This document shows positions 37,866-47,013 of a DNA stretch of 64,000 nt, piece by piece. The stretch's first letter is position 1. Every line of letters begins with the position of its first letter. Position numbers and translations under genes: made by a program. Under the pieces are notes generated by a model, which saw only the letters and a program-made list of their open reading frames with translations, was not told the DNA's origin and did no database searches. The stretch comes from Streptomyces xanthii (GTDB taxonomy: Bacteria > Actinomycetota > Actinomycetes > Streptomycetales > Streptomycetaceae): contig NZ_CP061281.1 in assembly GCF_014621695.1 (NCBI RefSeq), forward strand, positions 6,324,001-6,388,000. Direction: 5' to 3'.

Positions 37866-38297
37866 ATGACCAAGCTGATTGTCGAGGACCGGATCGAGCG
37901 TCCGGCCAAGGACGTCTTCGAGGCCATCGTGAGCCCGGAGAGCCTGTCGAGCTTCTTCACCGCCGAGGCGTCCGCCGCGATGGTGCCCGGCACCACCGTG
38001 ACGTGGCGCTTCGGCCATGTCGACGCCACGTTCGACGTCGAGATCGGCGACATCGAGGCGGACCGCCTCATCACCTGGCGCTGGCCGGGCGAGGTGACGA
38101 TCCGGCTCGCGCAGGAGGACGGCGCGACAAGAATCACCATCACCGAGGACCGGATGGGCGAGGGCTCCGAGGGCGCCGCGCGCGCCGTCGGGCAGACCCA
38201 GGGCTGGACGTACTTCGTGTGCGCCCTGCGGGCCTGGCTGGTTCACGGGATCCGTCATTTCGGGCTGAGCGACGCGATCCGCGCCGCTCTCGTCTGA
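37866..38297 (+). CDS. SRPBCC/AHSA1-like domain protein
   Basis: A 143-residue START/Bet v1-like fold protein (KLIVEDRIERPAKDVFEAIVSPE opening in shortened form: VEDRIERPAKDVFEAI; WRWPGEVTIRLA; terminal helix WLVHGIRHFG). Such domains bind hydrophobic ligands or act as Hsp90 co-chaperone-like factors; this one has no assigned role. TACGTT lies six bases before the ATG, suggesting a leaderless mRNA. It separates the phosphomutase trio from mshC but is in the same orientation. Confidence 0.87.
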   Translation: MTKLIVEDRIERPAKDVFEAIVSPESLSSFFTAEASAAMVPGTTVTWRFGHVDATFDVEIGDIEADRLITWRWPGEVTIRLAQEDGATRITITEDRMGEGSEGAARAVGQTQGWTYFVCALRAWLVHGIRHFGLSDAIRAALV

Positions 38298-38396
38298 ACC
38301 GATAGCCGAGGGACGGGATGCGCGCAAGAGGGCCTTGTCGGCCATCACACCGATCCGGTTCGTATGCGGAAGCACCGTCCGGTTAGGCTTCAAGAC

Positions 38397-39626
38397 ATGC
38401 ATGCCTGGCCCGCTTCTGAGGTCCCCGCCCTGCCTGGCAAGGGCCGCGACCTGAGGATCCACGACACCGCGACCGGTGGGCTCGTCACCCTCGACCCCGG
38501 TCCCGTCGCCCGTATCTACGTCTGCGGCATCACGCCGTACGACGCGACCCACATGGGTCACGCGGCGACCTACAACGCGTTCGACCTCGTGCAGCGCGTG
38601 TGGCTCGACACCAAGCGGCAGGTCCACTACGTCCAGAACGTCACGGACGTCGACGACCCCCTGCTGGAGCGGGCCGTGCGCGACGGCATCGACTGGGAGG
38701 GCCTCGCCGAGCGCGAGACCGCCCTGTTCCGCGAGGACATGACCGCCCTGCGGATGCTCCCGCCGCAGCACTACATAGGCGCCGTCGAGGCGATACCCGG
38801 CATCGTGCCGCTCGTCGAGCGGCTCCGTGACGCGGGCGCCGCCTATGAGCTCGACGGCGACATCTACTTCTCCGTCGAGGCCGACCCGCACTTCGGGTCC
38901 GTCTCGAACCTGGACGCGGCCGCCATGCGGCTGCTGTCCGCCGAGCGGGGCGGCGACCCGGACCGTCCGGGCAAGAAGAACCCGCTCGACCCGATGCTGT
39001 GGATGGCCGCCCGCGAGGGCGAGCCCAGCTGGGACGGCGGCTCGCTCGGCGCGGGGCGCCCCGGCTGGCACATCGAGTGCGTGGCCATCGCCCTCGACCA
39101 CCTCGGCATGGGCTTCGACGTCCAGGGCGGCGGATCCGACCTGGCCTTCCCGCACCACGAGATGGGCGCCTCGCACGCCCAGGTGCTCACCGGCGAGTTC
39201 CCGATGGCCAAGGCGTACGTGCACGCCGGCATGGTCGCGCTCGACGGCGAGAAGATGTCCAAGTCCCGGGGCAACCTGGTCTTCGTCTCCAAGCTGCGCC
39301 GCGACGGCGTCGACCCGGCGGCGATCCGGCTGGCGCTCCTGGCCCACCACTACCGGGCCGACTGGGAGTGGACCGACAAGGTCCTGACCGACGCGGTGGA
39401 GCGGCTCGACCGGTGGCGCGCCGCGGTGTCCCGTCCCGACGGGCCCGCCGCCGAGGCGCTGGTCGACGAGATCCGCGAGGCGCTGTCGAACGACCTGGAC
39501 GCCCCCGCGGCGCTCGCGGCGGTCGACCGCTGGGTCGAGCGGCAGGTCTCCGACGGTGGGTCGGACGAAGGGGCGCCCGGTGTGGTGTCCCGTGCGGTCG
39601 ACGCCCTGCTCGGGGTTGCGCTGTAG
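38397..39626 (+). CDS. mshC: Cysteine--1-D-myo-inosityl 2-amino-2-deoxy-alpha-D-glucopyranoside ligase MshC
   Basis: A 409-residue cysteinyl-tRNA-synthetase-like ligase that joins cysteine to GlcN-Ins in mycothiol biosynthesis. [16 protein letters not shown] (Cys43 binds zinc; THMGH is the HIGH-type motif at about 51-55) and EKMSKSRGN (KMSKS, about 285-293) are intact; the tRNA-binding C-terminal domain of CysS is absent, which together with length and [14 protein letters not shown] separates it from CysS. TAGGCT lies seven bases before the ATG; leaderless translation is likely. Followed by a terminator at 39641. Confidence 0.96.
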   Translation: MHAWPASEVPALPGKGRDLRIHDTATGGLVTLDPGPVARIYVCGITPYDATHMGHAATYNAFDLVQRVWLDTKRQVHYVQNVTDVDDPLLERAVRDGIDWEGLAERETALFREDMTALRMLPPQHYIGAVEAIPGIVPLVERLRDAGAAYELDGDIYFSVEADPHFGSVSNLDAAAMRLLSAERGGDPDRPGKKNPLDPMLWMAAREGEPSWDGGSLGAGRPGWHIECVAIALDHLGMGFDVQGGGSDLAFPHHEMGASHAQVLTGEFPMAKAYVHAGMVALDGEKMSKSRGNLVFVSKLRRDGVDPAAIRLALLAHHYRADWEWTDKVLTDAVERLDRWRAAVSRPDGPAAEALVDEIREALSNDLDAPAALAAVDRWVERQVSDGGSDEGAPGVVSRAVDALLGVAL

Positions 39627-39640
39627 TACGTACTCGGTGA

Positions 39641-39721
39641 ACAGCCCCTCCGGCAGGAGGAGGTGCGGTCACGGGGCTCTGCCCCGGACCCCGCTCCTCA
39701 AGCGCCGGAGGGGCTGTTTTT
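39641..39721 (+). terminator. Long-loop hairpin terminator after mshC
   Basis: Perfect 14-bp stem ACAGCCCCTCCGGC (39641-39654) with GCCGGAGGGGCTGT (39704-39717), then five T residues. The loop contains GGGGCTCTGCCCCGG, an inner hairpin. The whole unit resembles a GC-rich intergenic hairpin seen repeatedly in Streptomyces genomes (from memory). Confidence 0.8.
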
Positions 39722-39780
39722 GTGGCTGATCTCCGGCCCACCCTCTAGGCGCATGCGCGTTTCTGCGCTAAACAACCGCC

Positions 39781-42700
39781 ATGCGAACACTATTGAGCAC
39801 GCGCCTCGGTAGACGGCTCAGATCCGTCGTGGCCGTCGCCACCCTCGGCGTCGCCGCCACCTTCGCCGGGCCGGGCCTCGCCCAGGCCGAGGACACCGCA
39901 GGCACCGTCGGCGACGTCACCGGGTTCCACGCCGACGGCCCGGAGTACACGCTCGACGCCGGTGAGGCGAAGGCCCGCGTCAGCTTCGTGTCCGACGAGA
40001 CCTTCCGGATCGAACTCGCCCCCGACGGCACCTTCACCGACCCGGCCGGCGACGACATCGTCGTACCGCAGGGCGCGCCGCCGGCGACCCGCTGGAAGGA
40101 CCAGGGCGACCGCTACGAGCTCAGCAGCGCCAAGGTCACCCTGCGCGCCTACAAGTCCCCGCTGCGCTTCGCCCTGTTCCGCAACGACGGCACCGAACTC
40201 TGGTCCGAGAGCGCCCCGTTGAAGTGGACCGCCGACACCACCACGCAGACCCTGGAGCGCGGCGCCGACGAGCAGTTCTACGGCGTCGGCATGCAGAACG
40301 GCCGGGGCAACACCTCGCTGCGCGGGCAGACCGCCAAGGCCGAGGTGAACTACAACTGGAACGACGGGGGCCACCCCAACTCCGTCCCGTTCTACCTCTC
40401 CTCCGCCGGCTACGGCGTCTTCCGCAACACCTTCGCGCCGAACACGTACACCTTCGACGCGCCCGTCACGGCCGCCGCGAAGGAACACCGCTTCGACGCC
40501 TACTACTTCGCGGGCAGCGGCAAGGACAGCACCAAGGACGTCATCGGGCAGTACACGAAGCTCACCGGCAAGCCGTTCCTGCCGCCGGTCTACGGCCTGG
40601 AGATCGGCGACGCCGACTGCTACCTGCACAACGCCAACCGCGGCGAGCGGCACACCCTCGACGCCCTGAAGATCTCCGACCAGTACGTCGCGAACGACAT
40701 GCCGCTCGGCTGGATGCTCGTCAACGACGGCTACGGCTGCGGCTACGAGAACCTCGCCGAGACGGCCAAGGGCCTCCAGAAGAACAAGACCCAGCTCGGC
40801 CTGTGGACCGAGGACGGCATCGACAAGATCGCCGACCAGGTGAAGGCCGGCCAGCGCGTCGCCAAGCTCGACGTCGCCTGGGTCGGCGCCGGCTACAAGT
40901 TCGCCCTCGACGGCTGCAAGGACGCCTACCAGGGCATCGAGGACAACTCCGACGCCCGCGGCTTCACCTGGGCCCCCGAGAGCTGGTCCGGCGCCCAGCG
41001 CTGCGGCGTCCAGTGGTCCGGCGACCAGTCGGGATCCTGGGACTACATCCGCTGGCAGATCCCCACCTACGCGGGCGCGACCATGTCCGGACTCGCCTAC
41101 ACGACCGGTGACGTCGACGGCATCTTCGGCGGCAGCCCCAAGACGTACGTACGCGACCTCCAGTGGAAGTCCCTGCTGCCCGTCACCATGACGATGGACG
41201 GCTGGGCCGCCGCCGACAAGCAGCCCTTCCGCCAGGGCGCGCCGTACACGGCGATCAACCGGAAGTACCTGAAGCTCCACGAGTCGCTGCTGCCGTACCT
41301 GTACTCGTACGCGCACGAGGCGACGGAGACCGGGGTCGGCGCCGTGCGGCCGCTCGCGCTCGAGTACCCGGACGACCCGAAGGCCGCGACCGCCGCCGCC
41401 AAGTACGAGTTCCTCACCGGTGAGAACCTCCTCGTCGCGCCGGTCTACAAGGACAGCACGGTCCGCGACGGCATCTATCTGCCCGAGGGCACCTGGACCG
41501 ACTACTGGACCGGGCGCGTCTACCAGGGCCCGACCACGATCGACGGCTACAGCGCGCCCCTGGACACGCTCCCGATGTTCGTCAAGGGCGGCGCCGCCGT
41601 CCCGATGTGGCCCGGCATCCGCTCCTACGCCGACCGCACCGCCGACTCGCCGCTCGCCTGGGACGTCTACCCGCAGGGCTCCTCGTCCTTCGACCTGTAC
41701 GAGGACGACGGCGTGACCCGGGCCCACCGCGACGGCGCCTTCGCCACGCAGCGCGCCGAGGTCGACGCCCCGAAGTCCGGCGCCGGTGACGTGCGCGTGC
41801 GGATCGGGGCGAGCAAGGGCTCCTTCGAGGGCAAGCAGAGCGCCCGCCCCTACGCGTTCACCGTGCACACCGGGGACGCCCCGCGCCAGGTCGCGCTCGA
41901 CGGGCAGCCGCTGCGCGCCTACACGGACGCGGCGGCCTACGAGAAGGCCGCGAGCGGCTGGTTCTACGACCGTGACGACCGCGGCGGCGTCGTGCGCGTC
42001 AAGACCGGCAAGCTGTCCACCTCCCGCGCCTTCACGCTCGACCTGAAGGACACCGCGGCCGTCGGCGGGGCGGTGCCCGGCGCCGACGCCGCCGTCACCG
42101 CCCCCGCCGGGCAGGAACTCGGCGCGGGCGCCGACGGCAAGGTCGCCGTCGACGTCACCGCCGGCACCCGCGACGCCACCGGCGTCTCCGTCGCGCTGAC
42201 CGCCCCCGACGGCTGGCGCGCCGGCGACGCCGTCACCGTCGACCGGATCGCGGCGGGCACCACCCGTCGCGTCGAGGTCCCGCTCACCCCGGCCGCCGAC
42301 GCGAAGGCGGGGGAGCAGGCCCTCACCGCGACGGCCCGCTACGACGCGTCCGGCCAAGGGCGCACCGCACAGGGCCGCTTCGCGGTGTCCGTCATGCCGA
42401 AGCCGCCCGCCGGGGACACCTGGGCGAGCGACATGGAGTGGCTGACGTCGGCCAACGGCTACGGACCCGCCGAACGCGACCGCAGCAACGGAGAGTCCGG
42501 CGCCACCGACGGCCACACCCTCACCCTCGCGGGCAAGACCTACACCAAGGGCATCGGCGTGCACGCCGACTCCGACATCGAGGTCTACCTCGGCGGGCAG
42601 TGCGCGAAGCTGACCGCCGACGTCGGGATCGACGACGAGATCAACGGGTACGGGGAGGTCGCCTTCTCCGTCGAGGCCGACGGCAAGGTGCTGTGGACCT

Positions 42701-42849
42701 CGCCCAAGGTCACCGGCGCCTCGGCCACCCTGCCGGTGGACGTCGACGTCAGCGGGGCCCGGCACCTGCACCTCAAGGTGACGGACACCAACGGCTCGAA
42801 GACCGGGGACCACGGGGACTGGGCCGCCGCCAAGTTCTCCTGCGGATAA
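39781..42849 (+). CDS. Secreted GH31-family glycoside hydrolase with NEW3 and NPCBM domains
   Basis: A 1022-residue exported enzyme. Twin-arginine-free signal peptide 1-36 (RRLRSVVAVATLG core, cleavage after AQA). The GH31 N-terminal beta-sandwich covers about 45-260, the barrel about 265-600 with probable nucleophile Asp364 in KLDVAWVG and probable acid/base Asp415 in SGDQSGSWDY. A beta-sandwich tail, an NPCBM-associated NEW3-like domain (about 770-870) and a C-terminal NPCBM galactose-binding-like domain (879-1022, GIGVHADSDIEVYLGG) follow. The nucleophile context differs from the WxDMNE of alpha-glucosidases, so alpha-galactoside or alpha-GalNAc cleavage is more likely than starch cleavage (inference). 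Flanked by terminators; independent unit. Confidence 0.9.
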   Translation: MRTLLSTRLGRRLRSVVAVATLGVAATFAGPGLAQAEDTAGTVGDVTGFHADGPEYTLDAGEAKARVSFVSDETFRIELAPDGTFTDPAGDDIVVPQGAPPATRWKDQGDRYELSSAKVTLRAYKSPLRFALFRNDGTELWSESAPLKWTADTTTQTLERGADEQFYGVGMQNGRGNTSLRGQTAKAEVNYNWNDGGHPNSVPFYLSSAGYGVFRNTFAPNTYTFDAPVTAAAKEHRFDAYYFAGSGKDSTKDVIGQYTKLTGKPFLPPVYGLEIGDADCYLHNANRGERHTLDALKISDQYVANDMPLGWMLVNDGYGCGYENLAETAKGLQKNKTQLGLWTEDGIDKIADQVKAGQRVAKLDVAWVGAGYKFALDGCKDAYQGIEDNSDARGFTWAPESWSGAQRCGVQWSGDQSGSWDYIRWQIPTYAGATMSGLAYTTGDVDGIFGGSPKTYVRDLQWKSLLPVTMTMDGWAAADKQPFRQGAPYTAINRKYLKLHESLLPYLYSYAHEATETGVGAVRPLALEYPDDPKAATAAAKYEFLTGENLLVAPVYKDSTVRDGIYLPEGTWTDYWTGRVYQGPTTIDGYSAPLDTLPMFVKGGAAVPMWPGIRSYADRTADSPLAWDVYPQGSSSFDLYEDDGVTRAHRDGAFATQRAEVDAPKSGAGDVRVRIGASKGSFEGKQSARPYAFTVHTGDAPRQVALDGQPLRAYTDAAAYEKAASGWFYDRDDRGGVVRVKTGKLSTSRAFTLDLKDTAAVGGAVPGADAAVTAPAGQELGAGADGKVAVDVTAGTRDATGVSVALTAPDGWRAGDAVTVDRIAAGTTRRVEVPLTPAADAKAGEQALTATARYDASGQGRTAQGRFAVSVMPKPPAGDTWASDMEWLTSANGYGPAERDRSNGESGATDGHTLTLAGKTYTKGIGVHADSDIEVYLGGQCAKLTADVGIDDEINGYGEVAFSVEADGKVLWTSPKVTGASATLPVDVDVSGARHLHLKVTDTNGSKTGDHGDWAAAKFSCG

Positions 42850-42871
42850 GGAAGTTGCCCCAGGAACGACA

Positions 42872-42907
42872 GTGGGGCCGGGCGGCACACATGCCGCCCG
42901 GCCCCAC
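42872..42907. terminator. Bidirectional terminator between GH31 and PAC2 genes
   Basis: Perfect 16-bp stem GTGGGGCCGGGCGGCA (42872-42887) with its complement at 42892-42907 and a 4-base loop CACA. Lies between convergent stops. Confidence 0.88.
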
Positions 42908-42917
42908 CGTGCACGCT

Positions 42918-43829
42918 CTACGCCTCCGGGTCCTCGCCGTCCGGACGCGGCGGCTTCGGCGGGCGGGTCCGGTCGCCCGGGGGCGTGCCCGGGTCGCGGC
43001 GCCGCAGATACCGCTCGAACTCGCGGGCGATCGCGTCGCCCGAGGCCTCCGGCAGCTCCGCCGTGTCGCGGGCCTCCTCCAGCGACTGCACGTACTCCGC
43101 GACCTCGCTGTCCTCGGCCGCCAGCTGGTCCACGCCCAGCTGCCAGGCCCGCGCGTCCTCGGGCAGCTCGCCCAGCGGGATGCGCAGGTCGATCAGGTCC
43201 TCGAGCCGGTTCAGGAGCGCCAGCGTCGCCTTCGGGTTCGGCGGCTGCGACACGTAGTGCGGGACCGCCGCCCACAGCGAGACCGCCGGGACGCCCGCGT
43301 GCGTGCACGCCTCCTGGAGGATGCCGACGATGCCCGTCGGACCCTCGTACTTGGTCTCCTCCAGGTCCATCCGCGTCGCCAGGTCGGGATCCGACGTGAC
43401 GCCGCTGACCGGGACCGGCCGGGTGTGCGGGGTGTCGCCGAGCAGCGCGCCCAGGACGACCACCATCTCCACGCCCAACTCGTGGGCGAAGCCCAGCAGT
43501 TCGTTGCAGAACGAGCGCCAGCGCATGGACGGCTCGATGCCCCGCACGAGGACGAGGTCGCGCGGCTTGTCGCCGCCGATCCGCACCACCGAGAGCCGGG
43601 TCGTCGGCCAGGTGATCTTCCGCACGCCGTCTTCCATGAAGACCGTCGGCCGGTTGACCTGGAAGTCGTAGTAGTCCTCGGCGTCGAGCGCCGCGAACAC
43701 CTCGCCCTTGAACTCCTTGTCGAGATGCGCGACCGCGGTGGAGGCGGCGTCGCCGGCATCGTTCCAGCCCTCGAACGCGGCCACCATGACCGGGTCGACC
43801 AGCTCGGGAACCCCCTCGAGCTCGATCAC
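42918..43829 (-). CDS. parJ: PAC2 family protein (ParJ-like)
   Basis: A 303-residue PAC2-fold protein (VIELEGVPELVDPVMVAAF opening; VVVLGALLGDTPHTRPVPVSG; Pro/Arg tail). The GTG start is supported by AAGGAGG seven bases upstream. In S. coelicolor the mshC-linked PAC2 gene is, to my recollection, SCO1662/ParJ, reported to bind ParA and influence its polymerisation during sporulation septation and chromosome segregation. Symbol given on family plus neighbourhood; function here is inferred. In that species the glycerol genes lie directly next to it, whereas here the catabolic block intervenes. Confidence 0.8.
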   Translation of the reverse strand: MIELEGVPELVDPVMVAAFEGWNDAGDAASTAVAHLDKEFKGEVFAALDAEDYYDFQVNRPTVFMEDGVRKITWPTTRLSVVRIGGDKPRDLVLVRGIEPSMRWRSFCNELLGFAHELGVEMVVVLGALLGDTPHTRPVPVSGVTSDPDLATRMDLEETKYEGPTGIVGILQEACTHAGVPAVSLWAAVPHYVSQPPNPKATLALLNRLEDLIDLRIPLGELPEDARAWQLGVDQLAAEDSEVAEYVQSLEEARDTAELPEASGDAIAREFERYLRRRDPGTPPGDRTRPPKPPRPDGEDPEA

Positions 43830-43974
43830 CCAGCGCCTCCTTCCGACGTTCCCTCGCGTACCCGCCCACCTTACGGCGTCCGCGGGGTACCTCCGCAGCC
43901 ACCTGGAACCCGGCGGCTGCCGGGAACCATGCCCCGAGTCGCGGGCCCGCACTCCCCCCGGAGGGGCCGGGGCG

Positions 43975-44646
43975 TCACAAGGTCGAGCGCAGCCACTGCT
44001 CCACGGACGCGATGTGCACCGTCGCCCACGACCGGGCCGCCTCCGCGTCGCCGTCGCGCAGCGCCGCCAGGATCGCCCGGTGCTCGTGCAGGGTGCGGCT
44101 CACCGCGTCCTCCTGGGTCAGACCGCGCCAGACGCGCGCCCGGGTGGTCGGCCCGGACAGGCCGTCGAGCAGCGAGCACAGGACCGAGTTGCCGGACGCC
44201 TTCACGATGCCGCGGTGGAAGTCGAGGTCCGCGGCGACCAGTTCCTCCACCGAGGGCTCCGGGCCGAGCGCGTCGAGCTGCGCGGACAGCCGGTCCAGCT
44301 CCCCGGACGTGATCGAGCCCGCCGCGAGGGCCGTCGCGGCGGGCTCCAGGATGCGGCGCACCGCGAGGAACTCCAGGACCGTGTCGTCCCGGTGGAAGTC
44401 GACGACGAAACTCAGCGCCTCCAGGAGGAGCTGCGGGTCCAGGCTCGTCACGTACGTGCCGTCGCCCTGCCGCACGTCCAGGATCCGGATCAGCGACAGG
44501 GCGCGCACGGCCTCGCGCAGCGAATTGCGCGACAGGCCCAGCTCCGCGGCGAGTTCGCTCTCCTTGGGGAGGCGGTCGCCCGGGCGCAGCGCGCCCGAGA
44601 CGATCATCCCCTTGATCTTCTCGATGGCCTCGTCGGTGACGGCCAC
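43975..44646 (-). CDS. GntR family regulator (FadR subfamily)
   Basis: A 223-residue regulator with N-terminal winged helix (LPKESELAAELGLSRNSLREAV, then GDGTYV wing) and a helical FCD domain (VAADLDFHRGIVKASGNSVL has the metal-binding His context). It lies 94 bases downstream of the MFS gene that ends the catabolic operon and shares its strand, but CATAAT near 44699-44704 on the complement suggests its own promoter. A likely effector-responsive repressor of the catabolic operon. Confidence 0.92.
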   Translation of the reverse strand: MAVTDEAIEKIKGMIVSGALRPGDRLPKESELAAELGLSRNSLREAVRALSLIRILDVRQGDGTYVTSLDPQLLLEALSFVVDFHRDDTVLEFLAVRRILEPAATALAAGSITSGELDRLSAQLDALGPEPSVEELVAADLDFHRGIVKASGNSVLCSLLDGLSGPTTRARVWRGLTQEDAVSRTLHEHRAILAALRDGDAEAARSWATVHIASVEQWLRSTL

Positions 44647-44740
44647 GGCACCCCCCTCTGCTCAGGCCGGAGGGCGGATACCTCCGATGTCTCGCACCAT
44701 TATGTGCGCAGGGGCCCGCAGGGCCAGGGGGTGTCCGCCA

Positions 44741-46009
44741 TCAGGTACGGGCGGGCGCCTCGACCGCCCCCGCAGGAGACGTCGCCGGGACCTGCGGCGC
44801 CGGACGCAGCAGCAGCCAGGCGCCGCACACCAGCGTCACCGCCTGCGCCCCGGCGAGCAGCGCGAAGCCCGCGCCGAAGCCGTGCCCGCCACTCGCCGCG
44901 ATCGCCGCGCCCATCGCCGTCGGCATGAACGCCGAGACGAGATTGCCCACCCCGTTCACCACGCCGTAGGCGCTGCCCACCGCGTGCGCCGGGGCGCAGC
45001 GCTGCACGAGCGTCGGGATGGCCGGCCCCTGGAGCCCCCAGAAGCCGCCGGCCGCGATCAGCCCGGCCGCCGCCAGACCGTCGCTGTCCGCGCCCATCAC
45101 CACGAGCACGCTCGCCGCGGTCCCCGCCGAGCCGACCACGAACAGCAGTGGAAGCAGCCGCGCCGGCAGCCGGTCGAGCAGGAACCCGCCGAGGAAGCCC
45201 GAGGCCAGCGACATCAGGAACGGCAGCGCCGACACCGCGCCCATCGCCGCGAGCGAGAAGTGCCGCTCCTGGAGGAGATACGAGGGCAGCCACGCGGTCG
45301 AGCCCCACAGATAGCCGAGCGTGGCGATCTCCACGAGCAGGACCGGCACGAGACGCGGCATGCGCAGGGCCTCGCGCAACGTCCCCACCGCGCTGCCGCG
45401 GCCCGAAGCGGAACGCAGCCCCCGGCCGCGCACGAACAGCGCGATCAGCGGCAGCCCCACCACCGCGTTCAGTGCGGCCAGCGCCAGGAACGACGTGTGC
45501 CAGTCGAACCGGTACACGAGGTACGTGATCAGCGGCAGCCCCACGGCCGTGCCCAGGGACACGCCCATCGAGCTCACCGCGTTCGGCTTGCCCGCCTCCT
45601 GCGGCGCGAAGTGCTCCCGCACGTACATCGTCTTGAGCGAGAACAGCGGTCCCTCGGCCGCGCCGAGGAGTGCCCGCAGCGCGGTCAGCGTCAGCGCGCC
45701 GAGCGCGTACGGCGACAGCAGCGTCATCACCGACCACAGGGCCACGCTCAGGAACAGCCCCCGCCGCACACCGAGCAGCGTCTCGTACAGCGGGGTCAGG
45801 ACGAACGCCGCGATGCCGTACCCGACGAGGAACGCGGTGCTCAGGGCGCCCTGCGCCACCCGGTCGCCGGTGATCCCGAAGTGGTCGGTGAACGCCCGGT
45901 CGGTGACCAGGACGGAGATGTTCACGCGGTCCACATAGCTGATCAGGACGACGACCAGGAGCGTCAGGACACCCGCCCAGCGCGCTCTGCCGCTCACTGG
46001 TTCGCTCAT
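44741..46009 (-). CDS. MFS transporter, anion:cation symporter-like
   Basis: A 422-residue permease with 12 predicted membrane helices in two six-helix halves. Helix 1 continues into ISYVDRVNISVLV, the Asp-Arg pattern of the anion:cation symporter family that imports carboxylates such as aromatic acids. ATGA overlap with the Rieske oxygenase gene shows it belongs to the catabolic operon and likely imports the operon's substrate. Last gene of the coupled series. Confidence 0.93.
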   Translation of the reverse strand: MSEPVSGRARWAGVLTLLVVVLISYVDRVNISVLVTDRAFTDHFGITGDRVAQGALSTAFLVGYGIAAFVLTPLYETLLGVRRGLFLSVALWSVMTLLSPYALGALTLTALRALLGAAEGPLFSLKTMYVREHFAPQEAGKPNAVSSMGVSLGTAVGLPLITYLVYRFDWHTSFLALAALNAVVGLPLIALFVRGRGLRSASGRGSAVGTLREALRMPRLVPVLLVEIATLGYLWGSTAWLPSYLLQERHFSLAAMGAVSALPFLMSLASGFLGGFLLDRLPARLLPLLFVVGSAGTAASVLVVMGADSDGLAAAGLIAAGGFWGLQGPAIPTLVQRCAPAHAVGSAYGVVNGVGNLVSAFMPTAMGAAIAASGGHGFGAGFALLAGAQAVTLVCGAWLLLRPAPQVPATSPAGAVEAPART

Positions 46010-47013
46010 GCGCCGGCCTGCTCCTCCGCGGCGGACTTGTACATGCGGCGCAGCCGGACCACGCCCAGGTCGTGCTGGTAGAGGTTCTCCTGCTGGTCGG
46101 CGTCGGACGGCATGGCCTCCAGCATCACGCGGTCCTGCTCCAGGACGTCCCAGTGGCGCTCCTCGATGAGCGTCTTGTAGAGGAAGCGCCACGTGTCGCG
46201 CTGCCAGCCCTGCACCTTGCGGTAGCGCCAGAAGAACACCGCGCAGCGCTCCTCGTCGACCGGGCGGACCATGCCGACGATGCCGAACGCGCCGCCGGGG
46301 CCGGCCGAGGGCGGGTACGGGATGGACAGGTCCACCCAGTCGACGCCCGTGCGGCACAGCTCGACCCAGTCGAAGTTCACGCCCCGCTGGTCGGTCTTCT
46401 CGAAGAAGTAGCCGCGGTCGGTCTCCCGGATGCGGAACTTCGCGGTCGTGTCACCGTCGAACATCGTGTGCGAGTCGTGGTGCAGGAACGCCCCGTGCAT
46501 CGGGTCGAGCAGGTTCTCGACCGCGTAGCGCCACGGCACGTCCCACTCCGCGTAGCACAGGAACGCGTCGACGTCGGGGTCGACGAGCGGGTCGGGCAGC
46601 GTCAACTCGCTGGGCTGCGGCTGCTGTTCGGTGCCGAAGTAGGCGAGGACGGCGCCGGCCACCTCGCGCACGGGCAGCGAACGGACGAGCTTCTTGCCCT
46701 CCAGGTTGCAGCCGGGCAGACCGGGCACGGAGGCGACCGTGCCGTCGGACTCGACCTCCACCCCGTGGTACCAGCAGGCCACCCGGTCGCCCAGGTGCTT
46801 GCCCAGGGACAGCGGGGCCCCGCGGTGCGGGCAGCGGTCGGCGAGCATGCTCAGGGTGCCGTCGGAGCGGCGGAACAGCAGCCACTGCTCGCCCAGGACG
46901 GTGACCTTGCGCATCGCGCCGGGCGCGACGAAGGAGGAGGGGACGACCGGGTGCCACTGGTCGCGCAGACCGGTCGCGAAAATGTGCTCGGCGGTCAGGT
47001 TCACGGCGTTCAC
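46006..47013 (-). CDS. Rieske [2Fe-2S] aromatic ring-hydroxylating oxygenase, alpha-type
   Basis: A 335-residue terminal oxygenase. Rieske cluster ligands Cys61, His63, Cys80 and His83 (RCPHRGAPLSLG and ACWYHG); mononuclear iron site with His173 and His178 in ENLLDPMHGAFLHH. Size and single-subunit layout resemble VanA-type O-demethylases and other group I oxygenases with no beta subunit. Electrons would come from the PDR/VanB-type reductase at 47279. It hydroxylates or demethylates an aromatic or related compound; which one is unknown. Its GTG overlaps the stop of the preceding 82-aa gene. Confidence 0.95.
   Translation of the reverse strand: MNAVNLTAEHIFATGLRDQWHPVVPSSFVAPGAMRKVTVLGEQWLLFRRSDGTLSMLADRCPHRGAPLSLGKHLGDRVACWYHGVEVESDGTVASVPGLPGCNLEGKKLVRSLPVREVAGAVLAYFGTEQQPQPSELTLPDPLVDPDVDAFLCYAEWDVPWRYAVENLLDPMHGAFLHHDSHTMFDGDTTAKFRIRETDRGYFFEKTDQRGVNFDWVELCRTGVDWVDLSIPYPPSAGPGGAFGIVGMVRPVDEERCAVFFWRYRKVQGWQRDTWRFLYKTLIEERHWDVLEQDRVMLEAMPSDADQQENLYQHDLGVVRLRRMYKSAAEEQAGA

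Noticed and set aside
43830..43952. Longer start for the PAC2/ParJ-like gene
   Set aside because: GTG 43829 has AAGGAGG seven bases upstream and begins the conserved sequence; the extension is Arg-rich and unsupported.
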